Below are positions 51,336 through 62,346 of a stretch of DNA of 64,000 nucleotides, piece by piece. The stretch is taken from positions 5,664,501-5,728,500 of the forward strand of contig JAYJMM010000112.1 of assembly GCA_037349105.1 (NCBI GenBank). Reading direction: 5' to 3'. The first letter of the stretch is position 1; every line of letters begins with the position of its first letter. This DNA is from Limnomonas spitsbergensis. Lineage: Eukaryota > Chlorophyta > Chlorophyceae > Chlamydomonadales. The notes beneath the pieces were generated by a model. That model had not been told where the DNA came from and did no database searches. It was given only the letters and a program-made list of their open reading frames with translations. The translations under genes were made by a program, and so were the position numbers.

Positions 51336-52364
51336 GAGGCCTGCCAATGGCCTCGAGGGGGCAATGGATTCGTTTTTTTGTGTCTCTTGTGCAGCTCCTC
51401 AGTTTTCTGGAAGTAGTTCACCTTTTATACTGACCAAGGCATGCCCCAGCACAGATGGCGGGCTTCGATGTTCTAGTACCTCATCTGAGCAAGTATTGTC
51501 TTGACTGATGGCTTGCTTCTGGACAAGTTCTTTAGCCTTTTACTCTTTCCCGTTAATTGGCTATGTGGCATATGACTAACATTCGAACAGAAAGAATCCT
51601 ATGAAAGCCTCGGAAATTGTACCTGAATAAGTAGGTCAGACCTTGGACAAGACGCGAATTGGTATTGATTTCCTGGAATCATTAGCTCAGCATGTTTTTT
51701 AGTTTTGAATAATTACCATCCTTACTGTACCCAGACTTAGGAAATGGAGAGTGGTGCATTTCCAAATAGCTGTGGGCACTTCGATTTATTGTGCCGAGGT
51801 AGGGACTCCGGAAACGCCGCCTGGGCCAATCCTGGGCCGATACAATTCCTTATATCTTCAAGGTTTTGCCAATAAAGATTGCACAATGGATTAATATTGA
51901 GATTCAACGTTGTTTGACGGTACTCTGTTGTGTTAGACTTTACAAGTCTTGCAATTAGAATACCAGGAGGTATAGTGCACGTGTTTGTATGCGCACTATA
52001 AATGCTCAATTATGAACATGCATGTTTTCCGGATATTTTTTTTCGTCATGCTTATTTTTTGATGACACGAGTTGAGTAGAATGAGGATTCATTCATCGTC
52101 TTGGAGCTGAAGACGATGAGCAATGGATTACGGTATGGAGGAAATCAGATATTGGGATAGCAACTACAAGGTTGCAACAAAACGAGAAGTAATGTATTGA
52201 CAAAACGATGTCACTTCCCTATTCTTAGGCCATTTGATGTCGGAAGTCGTTATGCTCGGTGGTTGGCTCTCTCTAGCATGAGGTGCGTTGCCCTATACAC
52301 AGCTTGGCGAAGGTCCAAGGGGGTACCAACAGGGCGATTACGCCATGTGAGGGACTCGGGCCGA

Positions 52365-52530
52365 TGACGTCACACCATTGGGCCATGCTAACAAAATGCC
52401 CGGCTGCTTGGGCCCCCGACTGTCTGATTGGGAGGGAAATAAAGTAATGGGTAGAGGCGACAGAAAAGGAACAGACGGGAAAAGGGACTCCACAAGGGTA
52501 AATGTGACTCTGGTGTAACATAAGATGGTG
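52365..52530 (-). mobile_element. LINE-tail fragment (family B)
   Basis: GATGACGTCACACCATTGGG, CCATGCTAACAAAATGCCCGGC and a following purine-rich stretch match the arrangement at the 3' end of the LINE that lies next to it. Possibly an older copy of the same tail. Confidence 0.5.
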
Positions 52531-52610
52531 GCGTTTTTAAAGTGAAGTTTTTACAGTCTCACAGAGCACCACATAACACTGCCCCTTACGACACTCACCA
52601 TTCTTCGATG

Positions 52611-54609
52611 CATGGGACATGTCAATGACATTACACCTCTGGGCCCTGCTCAAAAGGCTCGGCCGCGTAGGCGCCTAACTGTCTCGTTGGGAAGAAACTT
52701 AAGAGGGAAAGAAGGAGGAGAAAACAAAGGAAAGAACTACCCCCCCACCAAAAGGAAAAGGCAGCCCGAAGTAAATCTTGTCCCTCTCAAGCCTATTCCC
52801 CAAGAAGGCAAAGAAAAACAACAAAACTAGGCCTTAACAGAACGAACGACGTCCTCAAGAAAAGTCAGAGCCTCCCATCCAAGCCTGCCCTGGTACAACT
52901 GTTGAAAGTCTGTGGCAACTTCCGGGGGTGCTGTCCAACCTCGCTCCCTAAGCCTCTCATTCACGGTAGGGCACTGGAAGCAGACATGCAGCGCATTCTC
53001 CACATGTTCACCATCTCCCCTTGCCCAACACCGTTGGCAGCACCGTCCGTCACGCTGCTGACCGCTGCGCCATCCTCGAGTGTCAGCTGTGCTGACGGCG
53101 TCGAGCCGCAGCCTTAAGTTCGTGCGCATGCAAGCACACTCCCTTCGACTGGCGCGGCCCCTGGCCTGTGCCCGCCGAAGACTGAAACCAGGTGCGGTAG
53201 GCCGCCGTAGACCGGTGTTCAGTGGCAGGATCTCTGGGGTCCCCTCTGCCAGCTGCATCCAGCTGCGCCCGCTCGTATGCTGCATCAACTAGCGCCAGCA
53301 CCTCTGGGGCAGGTAGCGGCTGTAGGTCAGTCGCTGTCTGACGCAGTTTGGGGACGGCTGATCCCAGCTCCAGCTCCTCCAAAGCACCTAGCAATTCCCT
53401 GAACCAATTGCGCCCTCCGGTGCCCTGTCTGACAGAGAGCTCCATGTCGGCCGCCATGGCTGCAGCCATGAATGGGCTGTCTTGCTGTGTTGCTGGTGCC
53501 CCCGCGGCGTTGCAGAAGCGAAGCACATGCTGCCACCAACTTCGCTGTAACGGCTGTATATGCAGCTCCCTCATGACCCTCCAACTTGCAGCTGATGGAG
53601 GTAGCCCTGCAGCATGGCGCAGATGCTGGAGGAAGCTGGACTGCATCTTGCTCTTGAGGCAATGCCGCGGCCTGAGGTGATCGGTGGCCCACACCACATC
53701 ACCGTAGTTGGCCGCAGGCGCTGCATAGACAGATGCCAACCGGATGCGTGTAGGCAGATGATGCCTGAGCCGCACCTTGGCGGTCATGCGGCGGACACGA
53801 TGCAACGCGGCAGCCAAAGGCCCCTCTCTTGCTTCCTCGCATGGCCTTCCTCATGCTGCCGCTCTGGTGCTGGATGCTGCCCAAGAACTTGAATTCTTGG
53901 ACACGCTTCAGCGCTATCCTATCGGGGCCGTACACGCAAGGATGGGCTGATTGCCGGCGCTGCGCTGCTAAATGTGTTGCCCCGTTGGACTGTAAAAACT
54001 TCACATTCACAAACTTCACAAGCGGCTGCCAAACTCCAACATCTCTGTCTTGCTAACGTTGACCTGGAGCTATTTGACCGCCGCATATCCATGCAGGGCA
54101 TGTAGCATGTGTTGCAGCCCTGCCGGGCTGCTGGCTAGCAGGGAGAGATCATCAGCATATAAGAGGCACCTGAGTCTTCGCCCCGCCCCCAGCACAATGC
54201 CCTCTGCCGGGCACTGGGCTGCGATCTTGCCCGGCAGAACATTGATATAGCCGAGGCTGAAGAGGAAGGGGCTGAGTTGGCAGCCCTGCTTGATACCTCG
54301 AGGGCAAGGCACATGGCCAGTGCTTTTATGGCCGTCTATGAGCGTGTAGACTAAACCTTTGTAGAGCGCTTGCACAGCGCATAACAGGCATACAGGCATG
54401 TGAAGCCGTTCAGACAGGTGCTGCCATAGCTGCTCCTGTGGCACACAGTAACAGGCCTTGGTGAAATCCACAAAGGCCACATGCAGTTTGCCACGGCCCG
54501 CAGCTGCCCGTTGCGCATAGACTGCGTGCCTCAAGGGAAAAGCAGCTTGGGCGTGCTTAGGCTGAGGGCCGCGCGGCAGGGCGGCCCTCAGTCTAATCCA
54601 AACAGGCAT
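52611..54609 (-). mobile_element. 5'-truncated, frameshifted non-LTR retrotransposon (LINE)
   Basis: Read on the minus strand. 54609-54070 encodes reverse transcriptase palm motifs: HVAFVDFTKAC (motif A region, with Tyr-Cys where most have Phe-Asp), RGIKQGCQLSPFLF (motif B) and CLLYADDLSLLA (the catalytic YADD). 54019-53699 holds KRVQEFKFLG. 53817-53083 is the post-RT connection region. 53288-52827 ends in a zinc-binding C-terminal segment, CQRCWAR...HVENALHVCFQCP, as in LINE zf-RVT modules. These parts are in different frames, so the copy is broken. No endonuclease or upstream ORF is seen, so it is 5'-truncated. About 210 bp of tail follow the last stop, ending in GAGCAGGGCCCAGAGGTGTA and ATGTCATTGACATG; this tail recurs alone elsewhere in the window. 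Confidence 0.88.
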
Positions 54610-54630
54610 ACCTCATCTGGTGTCTCACAT

Positions 54631-54734
54631 CGCCGCGACGGGGAATCGAACCCCGGTCTCCCGCGCTCTGATAAGATTAGTGTTGTGTTACTCCCGCTGA
54701 CAGGCGGGGATAATTACCATTATACGATCGCGAC
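54631..54734 (-). tRNA. tRNA-Asp(GUC) with a 32-nt intron
   Basis: Minus strand. Acceptor stem GTCGCGA pairs with TCGCGGC, discriminator G. The D arm contains TATAATGGTAATTAT. Anticodon stem CCCGC/GCGGG with loop CTGTCAC, anticodon GTC. T arm CGGGG-TTCGATT-CCCCG. The mature 72 nt are 54734-54698 plus 54665-54631. The intron (54697-54666) sits after the base 3' of the anticodon, the canonical 37/38 position. It begins GCGGGAG, repeating the start of the second exon (CGCGGGAG). Internal A and B box sequences are present; no obvious T-run terminator in the next ~20 bases. Confidence 0.9.
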
Positions 54735-54779
54735 TTTGGTGATGATTAACGGTACCTTTTCCTGCTCCGATTCTACAAT

Positions 54780-55087
54780 ACCCAAGAACAAGAAGAAGAA
54801 GAAGAAAGAAGAAGAAGAAGAAGAAGAAGAAAGAAGAAGAAGAAGAAGAAGAAGAAGAAGAAGAAGAAGAAGAAGAAGAAGAAGAAGAAGAAGAAGAAGA
54901 AGAAGAAGAAGAAGAAGAAGAAGAAGAAGAAGAAGAAGAAGAAGAAGAAGAAGAAGAAGAAGAAGAAGAAGAAGAAGAAGAAGAAGAAGAAGAAGAAGAA
55001 GAAGAAGAAGAAGAAGAAGAAGAAGAAGAAGAAGAAGAAGAAGAAGAAGAAGAAGAAGAAGAAGAAGAAGAAGAAGAAGAAGAAGAA
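54780..55087. repeat. (GAA)n microsatellite, about 300 bp
   Basis: Nearly pure GAA/AAG triplets on the plus strand with two AAAG interruptions near the left end. Translated frames (poly-Arg, poly-Glu, poly-Ser) are artefacts. Confidence 0.97.
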
Positions 55088-57329
55088 TGGTGAGTGTCGT
55101 AAGCGACAGCGTTAGATTCTAACGCGTTAGAGGGTTTCAGGGTTCGGAGGGGCGCGCTGGGCGAGGAAGAGTGACGGACTTCTAAGGAATGCGCCTGTAT
55201 ATGTTCCTGAAGGCTAACAAATGACAAGCCTTGCCGGAAACAGGACCATAAGCTAACGTGCTGATTTGAACGCCAACGAGCAGGACGGCCGCGAGTGGAG
55301 GTGGGCACTGTCGTCGCATCCGCCATGCATGGCGACACTGTTGACGCATCGGTGCCTCGGATGTGACTAGGTGAGGCGCTAAACATGGGCTACGATGCGC
55401 GTGGAGGGGACAGTGTCGAATTAAAAGAAGAGTTACGCTTTGCTCCAGGTTGCCACGTTGATTATGATGTGTTGTGTTACGCAGAAGTTGGGGAGGCGAG
55501 CGAGCCAGAACACGCGAGACTGAAGGGACAAGCAAGGAAGGAAGCAACAGCAATGTCGACATGAGAGGTGAGTGAATTCGAATCGAATTCAACTGGATGG
55601 AATCCACTGTTGTGCGCGAGCGCCGAGGCACACGCCATGCTTTTGAATTACGTGCCCTGGTTACTACTTCCCATGATTTCGTGCCCTGGTTACCTCCCAT
55701 GATCAAGATCAAATGCCATTGTCATTGACGGCAGGAAACGTCAACAATTGGACACATGGTTACAGTTCATGGCCACGACCAAGCTCGGCAAGGACGTCCT
55801 GACGGTGAGTTCGACCAGGGGTTCGACCCAGGAATCCACATGAAGTCCATTCGGCATGTTGCCATCTCAGTGATTTCCAGAAATGCGACACGTACTGCCC
55901 CTGAATAATGGTAGCCTGATGCGTTAAAAGTTGACATGATGCTTAGCTCTGTGATGATGCATAGGGAATACTGATGTGTTGCGGGAGCGCGAACGTTTGC
56001 CATTGGCTTCCTGTTAAAAAAATAGGCCGAACGAAATCACTTGACCTGAGCGATGTCGCAACACCTGTCACAGATGCTCGAGAAGATGGAGAGGGCGATT
56101 CGAGATCGAGGAGCTCAATCAAGACTGACATGACTGAGCTGGCTGCCGTGGAAAGAGCATGGCAGAGTAGTAGCATTGTCTCGTCGCCCCTGTTTCTGTT
56201 ATGGCCGCATGGGCCTGAATACCGTATGGACGTTGCTATCACCAAATGATATTTTACTAATTTGCTGGCCATGGAATTGGCACGGATGAGTTTTGTGTTC
56301 GGTACTTCGGTTTTGTGTGTACTCTCTCCCTTGGTTGCTTCGTTGGCCCAAATTACCTCACGAGGGCGTTGGTATCGCAAAAAATGATGTAACTGGAGCT
56401 GGAAACTTAAAAAAATCTGGAATCTAACGTCTAACATCTAACATCTAACGCTCTGACCCATATAAGGTTATATATAACTATATACAAGCAAGGGCGCCGA
56501 CGCGCAAACATCTTGTACGCCAGCCTACGTCCAGACCTTGCAGGTTCCAGTCGGACTTCGGCACGGGGTAGTCGCGCGACTTTACGTTTTGACAGGTCGG
56601 TAGCTTCCAGTCGGGCGGAGGGGGGTGCCCACTTCCCACACGTCAGCCAGCACCTCCCCCGCGCGACCCACCACCGACGTCAGGGACATCAGCATCGCAA
56701 CTCGCACACACTGGTATTCGGACCATTCTGGGATCGATTCATCTAGCTATTGCAAAGTGAAGCCTCTGGATCAGAACCCTCCGGAGAAGACATCTCTGCC
56801 TGTGGCCGGTTAGTTCCTGGCCACCGACATGAAACTTGCTGAGGCGATTGGGGCTCCGGAACGTCAGCAGTCATGCACTCATGCACCCCGCCCCATGTGT
56901 GTCTTAGGCCTGTGCTAGGCCGTACCCGCCGCCACCCCCACAAACAGGGCATTGAACCAAGGAGGCCTATGAGAGGGCCCAGGGTAGCAAGCCGCACCAA
57001 AGAGCTAGGGCAGCGTCTGGGACAGCAGGGGCAGCAAGCAGCTCACGTGTCTCACATGTCGGCACTTCCGGTTGGGCTGAGCGAGACGGGTGGCAGCAGT
57101 CTCTGGAGTATATGGTCAGTGAGGTATGTAGTGGCCCTCATGACTCAAGTCAGGTAAATAGCGAAACCATACGCGGTTAAGCAGGCAACCCACACAACTA
57201 AACCCAGATCGTTCCTCCCAGCCTCCAACAGCAAGGAGGCGGACGATGCCCTCCACCCCACACGCCACACGTGTGGCACTAGTTACCAGGTAAGGAGCCA
57301 AGAGGCATTCCATGGTCAAAAGTAAGTGT
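55088..57329. other. gene-poor stretch
   Basis: No gene recognised on either strand. It includes a short CTAACATCTAACGTCTAACA-like repeat near 56420-56450 and AT-rich TATATAAC words near 56465-56485. Confidence 0.45.
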
Positions 57330-58025
57330 CTCACTGTCTGACCAATAAGACAGAGATCATGGAGTTTGGCAGCCGCTTAGCCTTTTAACGCCAACAGCCA
57401 GCCCATGTTTGCGTTTATGGCCCTGACCGTGCCATGTTGAAGAGTGTCCAAGAATTCAAGTTCTTGGGCATAACTCAGCACGAAAGCGGCGGCCTAAAGA
57501 GGGCCATGGAGGGTAGAGAGGCGCCTTTGGGCTTTGGCTGCCGCGTTGCACTGCGTTCGCCGCATGGCAGCCAAGGTGGGCCTAAGGCGCCATCTTCTAA
57601 CCAATATCACGTTTGCAGTTGTGTTCGCAGCGCATGCATGTTATGGCCAGCTATGGCGATGTGGTGTGGGCGACCTGCCACCGTTGGCCGCGGCATTGTC
57701 TCCCCAGCAAAATGCAGTCCAGCTTGCTTCAGCACCCAGGCTGCGGGGCTACTTGCATCAGCCGCCAGTTGGGGAGTCCTGAGAGAGCTGGAGCTTTAGC
57801 CACTACAACGAGACTGGTGGACCCATATCCTCCGCTTCTACAATGCAGCGGTGTCACCGGCGGCACAGCAATACAGCCCTTTCATGGCTCAAGCCATGGC
57901 AGCAGATATGCAGCTTGCAGTCAGCCAAGGCACTGGCGGCCGCACTTGGTGCTCTGATCTGCTGGGTGCATTAGAGGAGCTGAAGCGGGGAACAGCCACC
58001 CCCACCAGCACGGCTGGACGAATGT
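57330..58025 (+). mobile_element. second LINE fragment, truncated at both ends
   Basis: Plus-strand relative of the LINE at 52611-54609. Frames read SVQEFKFLGITQHESGGLKR, MAAALHCVRRMAAKVGLRRH and YSPFMAQAMAADMQLAVSQG, matching KRVQEFKFLGSIQHQSGSMR, MAAALHRVRRMTAKVRLRHH and DSPFMAAAMAADMELSVRQG of the other copy. The pieces are in different frames. Neither the RT palm nor the 3' zinc region is present. Confidence 0.85.
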
Positions 58026-58531
58026 GGCCGTTAATCTGCTGTGATGAGTCGCTTGCTTGGTGACTTCTGATGACTGTAGATATCTCTGATTGCTCAGATG
58101 GTCGATTTGGAGCCACAGTAAAGGCTTTGGGTTGGAGTTGTGATGGTAGTGGTGTGGTAATATCCAGCTGTAGGGCTGGAGATATGCCTTGTTAAGGGGC
58201 AGGAATAATTCTAATCGCTGCTGATAGTCGACTGTTGGCCTAGATGCTCTGCCAGCTTCGTATTAGGAGACTTGTTGATGCTTATAGGGTCGCTGTTGAC
58301 CTAGATGCTCTGCCAGTTTCCCCTTAGTAAGACTTGGTGACGATTAACTTGCAGAAGCGATATTCAAGAACAATAGCTGAGAACGTTGAGAGTCTATTGA
58401 AGGCCGTGAAATCGCAGTAAGAAAGAAAAAGTGAAGGACCCACTTCGGGATCCTCTAAGACGGCAAACACACTTGTTCATGTTCACACATAACTTCCAAC
58501 CGAAAAAGCAGTTGGCGCGGTCAAACGCACG
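58026..58531. other. gene-less stretch
   Basis: No gene seen. An imperfect direct repeat (GTTG(G/A)CCTAGATGCTCTGCC) occurs at about 58233 and 58295. Confidence 0.5.
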
Positions 58532-59101
58532 GTGCAGTCACACGTCGTGACAGGGACCCCATGGACCCTACCACCGAGCACAAATATGCGGCAACCTCCT
58601 GGCGCCGCCGACCATGACTCAGACAACAACTCCAATGGGAGCGGCAAGGGCGGGCTATGGAGCCTCCTGACGACGATCCGCACGCTGCGGTGGCCGTCGC
58701 GCGTGGCTGTGACGCCATCGCCTTGTCTGACCTCACGCGGCAGTGCGAGGGACAGCGACGGCCCAGGCGGCAGACGGGGAGGCAGCCTGGGGGACGGCCC
58801 TGCAAGCGGTGGACGGGGAGGCGGCTTGAGGGGTGGCCCGGGAGGCAACAGCGCGCTGGCATTCCTGCAGGCGTCGTCTCCTCTGATCCTTACCAGCCAT
58901 GCCGTGCCAGCCATCGAGCAGCTGAAGCAGGCCAGCGGCAGCTGCCCAGGAGCTGGGTATGGTGACCGCCCCCGAGGGAAGGGGGACGCGGGCGTGGCTT
59001 TGCCCTCCCGCGGGTTAGCAGGGTGGCAGGAGGTCGTGTCCATGGATCTTGCTAGTGCACTGGCAGAGCTCAGGAATGGAAGCGCACGCAGGCAGCAGTA
59101 G
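58532..59101 (+). CDS. Gly-rich ORF, hypothetical
   Basis: 189 codons with a Gly/Arg/Ser-rich middle (GGRRGGSLGDGPASGGRGGG) and a more ordinary C-terminal part (ALAFLQASSPLILTSHAVPA, then EVVSMDLASALAELRNGSAR). No domain recognised. GC-rich composition also keeps the other strand open (59043-58483), so the call rests on the more protein-like C-terminal part. A partial echo of the ORF end (AGCAATGGCCGGGAGGCAGG) lies near 59168, as with exon edges elsewhere. It may be one exon of a larger gene. Confidence 0.3.
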   Translation: MQSHVVTGTPWTLPPSTNMRQPPGAADHDSDNNSNGSGKGGLWSLLTTIRTLRWPSRVAVTPSPCLTSRGSARDSDGPGGRRGGSLGDGPASGGRGGGLRGGPGGNSALAFLQASSPLILTSHAVPAIEQLKQASGSCPGAGYGDRPRGKGDAGVALPSRGLAGWQEVVSMDLASALAELRNGSARRQQ

Positions 59102-60982
59102 GTCCCTCCTGAACCCTAAACCCAAACCCTTTACCCTGAACCCTAAACCCTTGGCGAGGGAGGTGTTAGCAATGGCCGGGAGGCAGGAGGCAGCCAAGAA
59201 TCCTGGGATGTAACTCAGTAGAAAGCAGGCAGAGCCACTTAAAGGGTTTTCCCGAGCACAGAGATATTGGACAAAAGCGCAATCTTATTCATATTGATCA
59301 TGTTGACACCTCCGCAGTTGAGCAAGAGCGACGTCATGGCATGGCCGGCTTGCACGCGTTTGCGCTTTCGCGCATTTGCGTTCATGGGCGTTGGCGTTGT
59401 GGGTGGAGAGCTTGTGTGTGCTGTTGCATTTCTACCAGCCTGCTGCCAATGACCCGTTTCAGAGGGATTTCAGTTGTTTTCCGTAACCTCTTAGAAATGT
59501 GCCTCAGAGTCCTCAGAGGCTGCTTGCATACAATATACATGAATTCTGTCATGATCTGTGAGTGTACCTGTCGTCGAATGGAGCCTGATGGATGATTGCT
59601 TTGAGGTTTGACGGCATTGTGTGCCATGTTTTTCGAACAACGTAAGGGCCCCCCTCGGGCTCCACTTCATAGATCCCTCCTTCATTTCAAGGAGCTTCCT
59701 GCTTGGGTTCTATTCAGCCAGTCATTATCTGACATGTGAGCTGACCAGGCAGGCTTTTCATTCATTGGGTCTCATTTTGTTTTTCCCTCTCTGCTCCGGT
59801 AGGCTCACTGGGCACATTCCCAGGGCAAAGCTTTGCGCAAGTTTGAAATGAATGCTTCACATTTGCTATTCCGCTGAAGGTACAACAACCGGTATATTAG
59901 CAAGGCAAGCAAGCTCATTTTAGGGCAGGAAACCCGTGAATTTCTGCTTAATATAGGGAATTGGTTTTCCTCGTTCGTGGTGGCGAGGCGATTCTGGTTA
60001 GTAAGGAAAATCTGATGCTGGGAGGTTTTGAACTGGTGCCATGGAATTGTGCGGCATGTCCCTCTGCACACTTGAGTTTTTTATTGAGTGCCACCAGGAT
60101 GGAGCTGTCGGCTTTGTGTTGGGGGACTGGGCGTCCAGATTGTATCCACCTTCAAAAACATTCCGTGCTAATATGGCCCACTTGTTGAACATTAAGAAGT
60201 GGCTTGAAAGACAGTGTACGCGTCGAAGTGAGAGATCTTGCATTTGCTGCAATCTTGCCTGAGTGTTATAAGGCACACGTCATGATTTGCTGCCCTTTAA
60301 CGCTGGCTTTTGCTATGAGTTTAATTTAACTTTCCGACATTTCCGATCTGTTGAGGTGGGATGATGAAGCGATGCATGAGCATGAGTGGAGAGTGGTATA
60401 AAAAATGTGCGTAGATTTGTGTTGATTTGTGTGGAATATGGGTCCCTTTATATAAATACGCATTATAAAATATGTTGTCAGACGTTGAAATCTTGTTCGG
60501 CGCTCAGTCAATTTTCTAAATTGGCAGGTGGTGCTGTACTTCAAGCTTGTGAAGCGCCCACGTCATTTATTTTTAATGCTGGCTTGTCTGCCACACAAAC
60601 GGGTGACTTTCTACACCACGAGACAATGCTGGTTGATTGCTCATAGCAAGCCGGGATAGGGTAGATAGGGGAGGGAGGGGGGCACTTGGTTTATGCCGCT
60701 GTCCTAGCTTATTTTGCCTGAACCAATTTGTCAGCATCTGTTCCACACATGACCACAATGGAGATGCGTGATGCGCGATCCTTATCAAGTTTCCGCGATT
60801 CATCACGAGTTGACTATAATAGTGCTCAGGATTTATTCCAATCCGTCCACGCATCGGATGTGATGCTCTGCTACACTTCAATATTTACACAGATACAAAT
60901 ATTCATAGTGGCCTGATAGATCCTCCTTCCATGCCATACTGTTCTTCACATTGGTACTCACGGTATGCCAAAATGGCAGCCT

Positions 60983-61020
60983 TTTTTAGCAGGGCCCAGA
61001 GGTGTAACGTCATTGACCTA
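60983..61020 (+). mobile_element. LINE-tail fragment (family B)
   Basis: TTTTTTAGCAGGGCCCAGAG followed by GTGTAACGTCATTGACC, the terminal block of the LINE tail, without the rest of the element. Confidence 0.6.
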
Positions 61021-61149
61021 TTCCGAGGTGGACCTGGCGGTTGTAGTGAACTGCGTTGGCGGTTAAATTTCTACGTAATTCGAGTGTTTAAGTCACTTGT
61101 CTCATCATGCACCTATCGGGATGCTCCGCTCAACTGTTGGATGGTCATT

Positions 61150-61275
61150 GCATGGCTGAGCGATAGGAACCGAAACTAGACACGTGGCCTAAGCATCAGG
61201 GCTTGCCACACCCGTCCACCCTGGCCATGAGCTGCAATGTAGCCTAACTGCGAAGATCCTTAAATAAACAACAAA
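61150..61275 (-). mobile_element. dispersed GGCC-rich element, family A, copy 8
   Basis: Reverse orientation: AGGAACCGAAACTAGACACG, TGGCCTAAGCATCAGGGCTT and GAGCTGCAATGTAGCCTAAC. Confidence 0.5.
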
Positions 61276-61439
61276 ACAGTGATATTCCGTGTGCAGTCCG
61301 TCAGAGTTCAGGCGTGATGTAGGTGCTTACAGTTATTCGGTTGTACACTAGGGCGGTGGCAGAAAACTCTGTGCCCTGCCCCTCTCGTACTCCCCACCCT
61401 CTCTGCCTGAACTACATTGTTTAATTCAGGATGATTTAC

Positions 61440-61570
61440 GACTGACCTGTGGCCGTGGGGGCCTGCAACAGCTAGACTTGTTACTCGGGCCGCCAGCCGT
61501 AGGCCGGTCAGTGTTTCGTCCCCATCGGCCCACTGGTGCCTGCAGCGGCCTAAAAATAGTGTTTTAGAGC
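61440..61570 (+). mobile_element. dispersed GGCC-rich element, family A, copy 9
   Basis: Contains GTTACTCGGGCCGCCAGCCG, TAGGCCGGTCAGTGTTTCGT and CCCCATCGGCCC, in family A order. Confidence 0.55.
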
Positions 61571-62072
61571 GCACTGAAACAAGCTGTTGGAATTACAGGC
61601 AATTGAGAGGGCCCAAGAAGGTGCATTGGACCCCTTCCCCTTAACCAGGCACCGGTACTTGTCTTTCTTTCTTTCTATTGGAAATAAAACCTCCGAGCGC
61701 CCATCGTCTACATGATTATCGGGCCCTTAAGCTGGAGCTTGCGTTCGAACACGACATGATCTAACGCATGGGTTTGGGCAAAATTTGTGGGCAGCAAGTC
61801 TGGCAGTGTTTGACGTGTATTGCCGGGTGTACTGCCGCCCATAACGTCGAAGGTCGAAGCCGGTTTCTGCCCCACTCGCCAGCACAATGTACCCAACCAT
61901 CCCCATTTCGAAACCATTAACTGCGTTCTTGTCATTCCTCATCCCGGTTAGCGCGTTGCGCTCAACCCGCGATTGGACGCACTGACAGTGCTACCTTGGG
62001 CCAGGAGGCAGAGCAGAAGCAGCAGCGAGCAAGGCAGCCGACATTAAAGCTGTTCCGCCCAAACCCGTTCGC

Positions 62073-62314
62073 ATGTACGGCCAAGGTCCTACGCATTATG
62101 GCGTCCACCAACATAGCAGCCCACACCAGCATGCGCCACCGCAACAACAGCAGTGGCATGGACAAGCAGCGCAGCAGCAACAATACAACCAAGGGAACCA
62201 TCAGACCGAGCAGCCGCAGTGGCTGGCGCCAGCGCCGCCACAACCGCATGGCATGATGCATCCGGGCTCCCAGCCCAACCAGCAGCAACAATATCATACG
62301 CAGCCGCCGCCACT

Positions 62315-62346
<32 letters not shown>

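Larger units (their letters stand above)
50701..52610. other. gene-poor stretch
   Basis: No gene recognised. It contains a family A element (51175-51335) and a LINE-tail fragment on the minus strand (about 52365-52530). The part from about 51500 to 52250 is clearly more AT-rich than its surroundings. Confidence 0.45.
59102..62072. other. gene-poor stretch
   Basis: No gene recognised. It contains a LINE-tail fragment (60983-61020) and two family A elements (61150-61275 and 61440-61570). From about 59600 to 60650 the sequence is more AT-rich than the flanks. Confidence 0.45.

Noticed and set aside
53083..53817. Independent host gene
   Set aside because: It is the post-RT segment of the LINE, with a second copy at 57.5-58.0 kb.
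54481..55386. Poly-Arg or poly-Ser protein
   Set aside because: Translation of a (GAA)n microsatellite; no other coding evidence.
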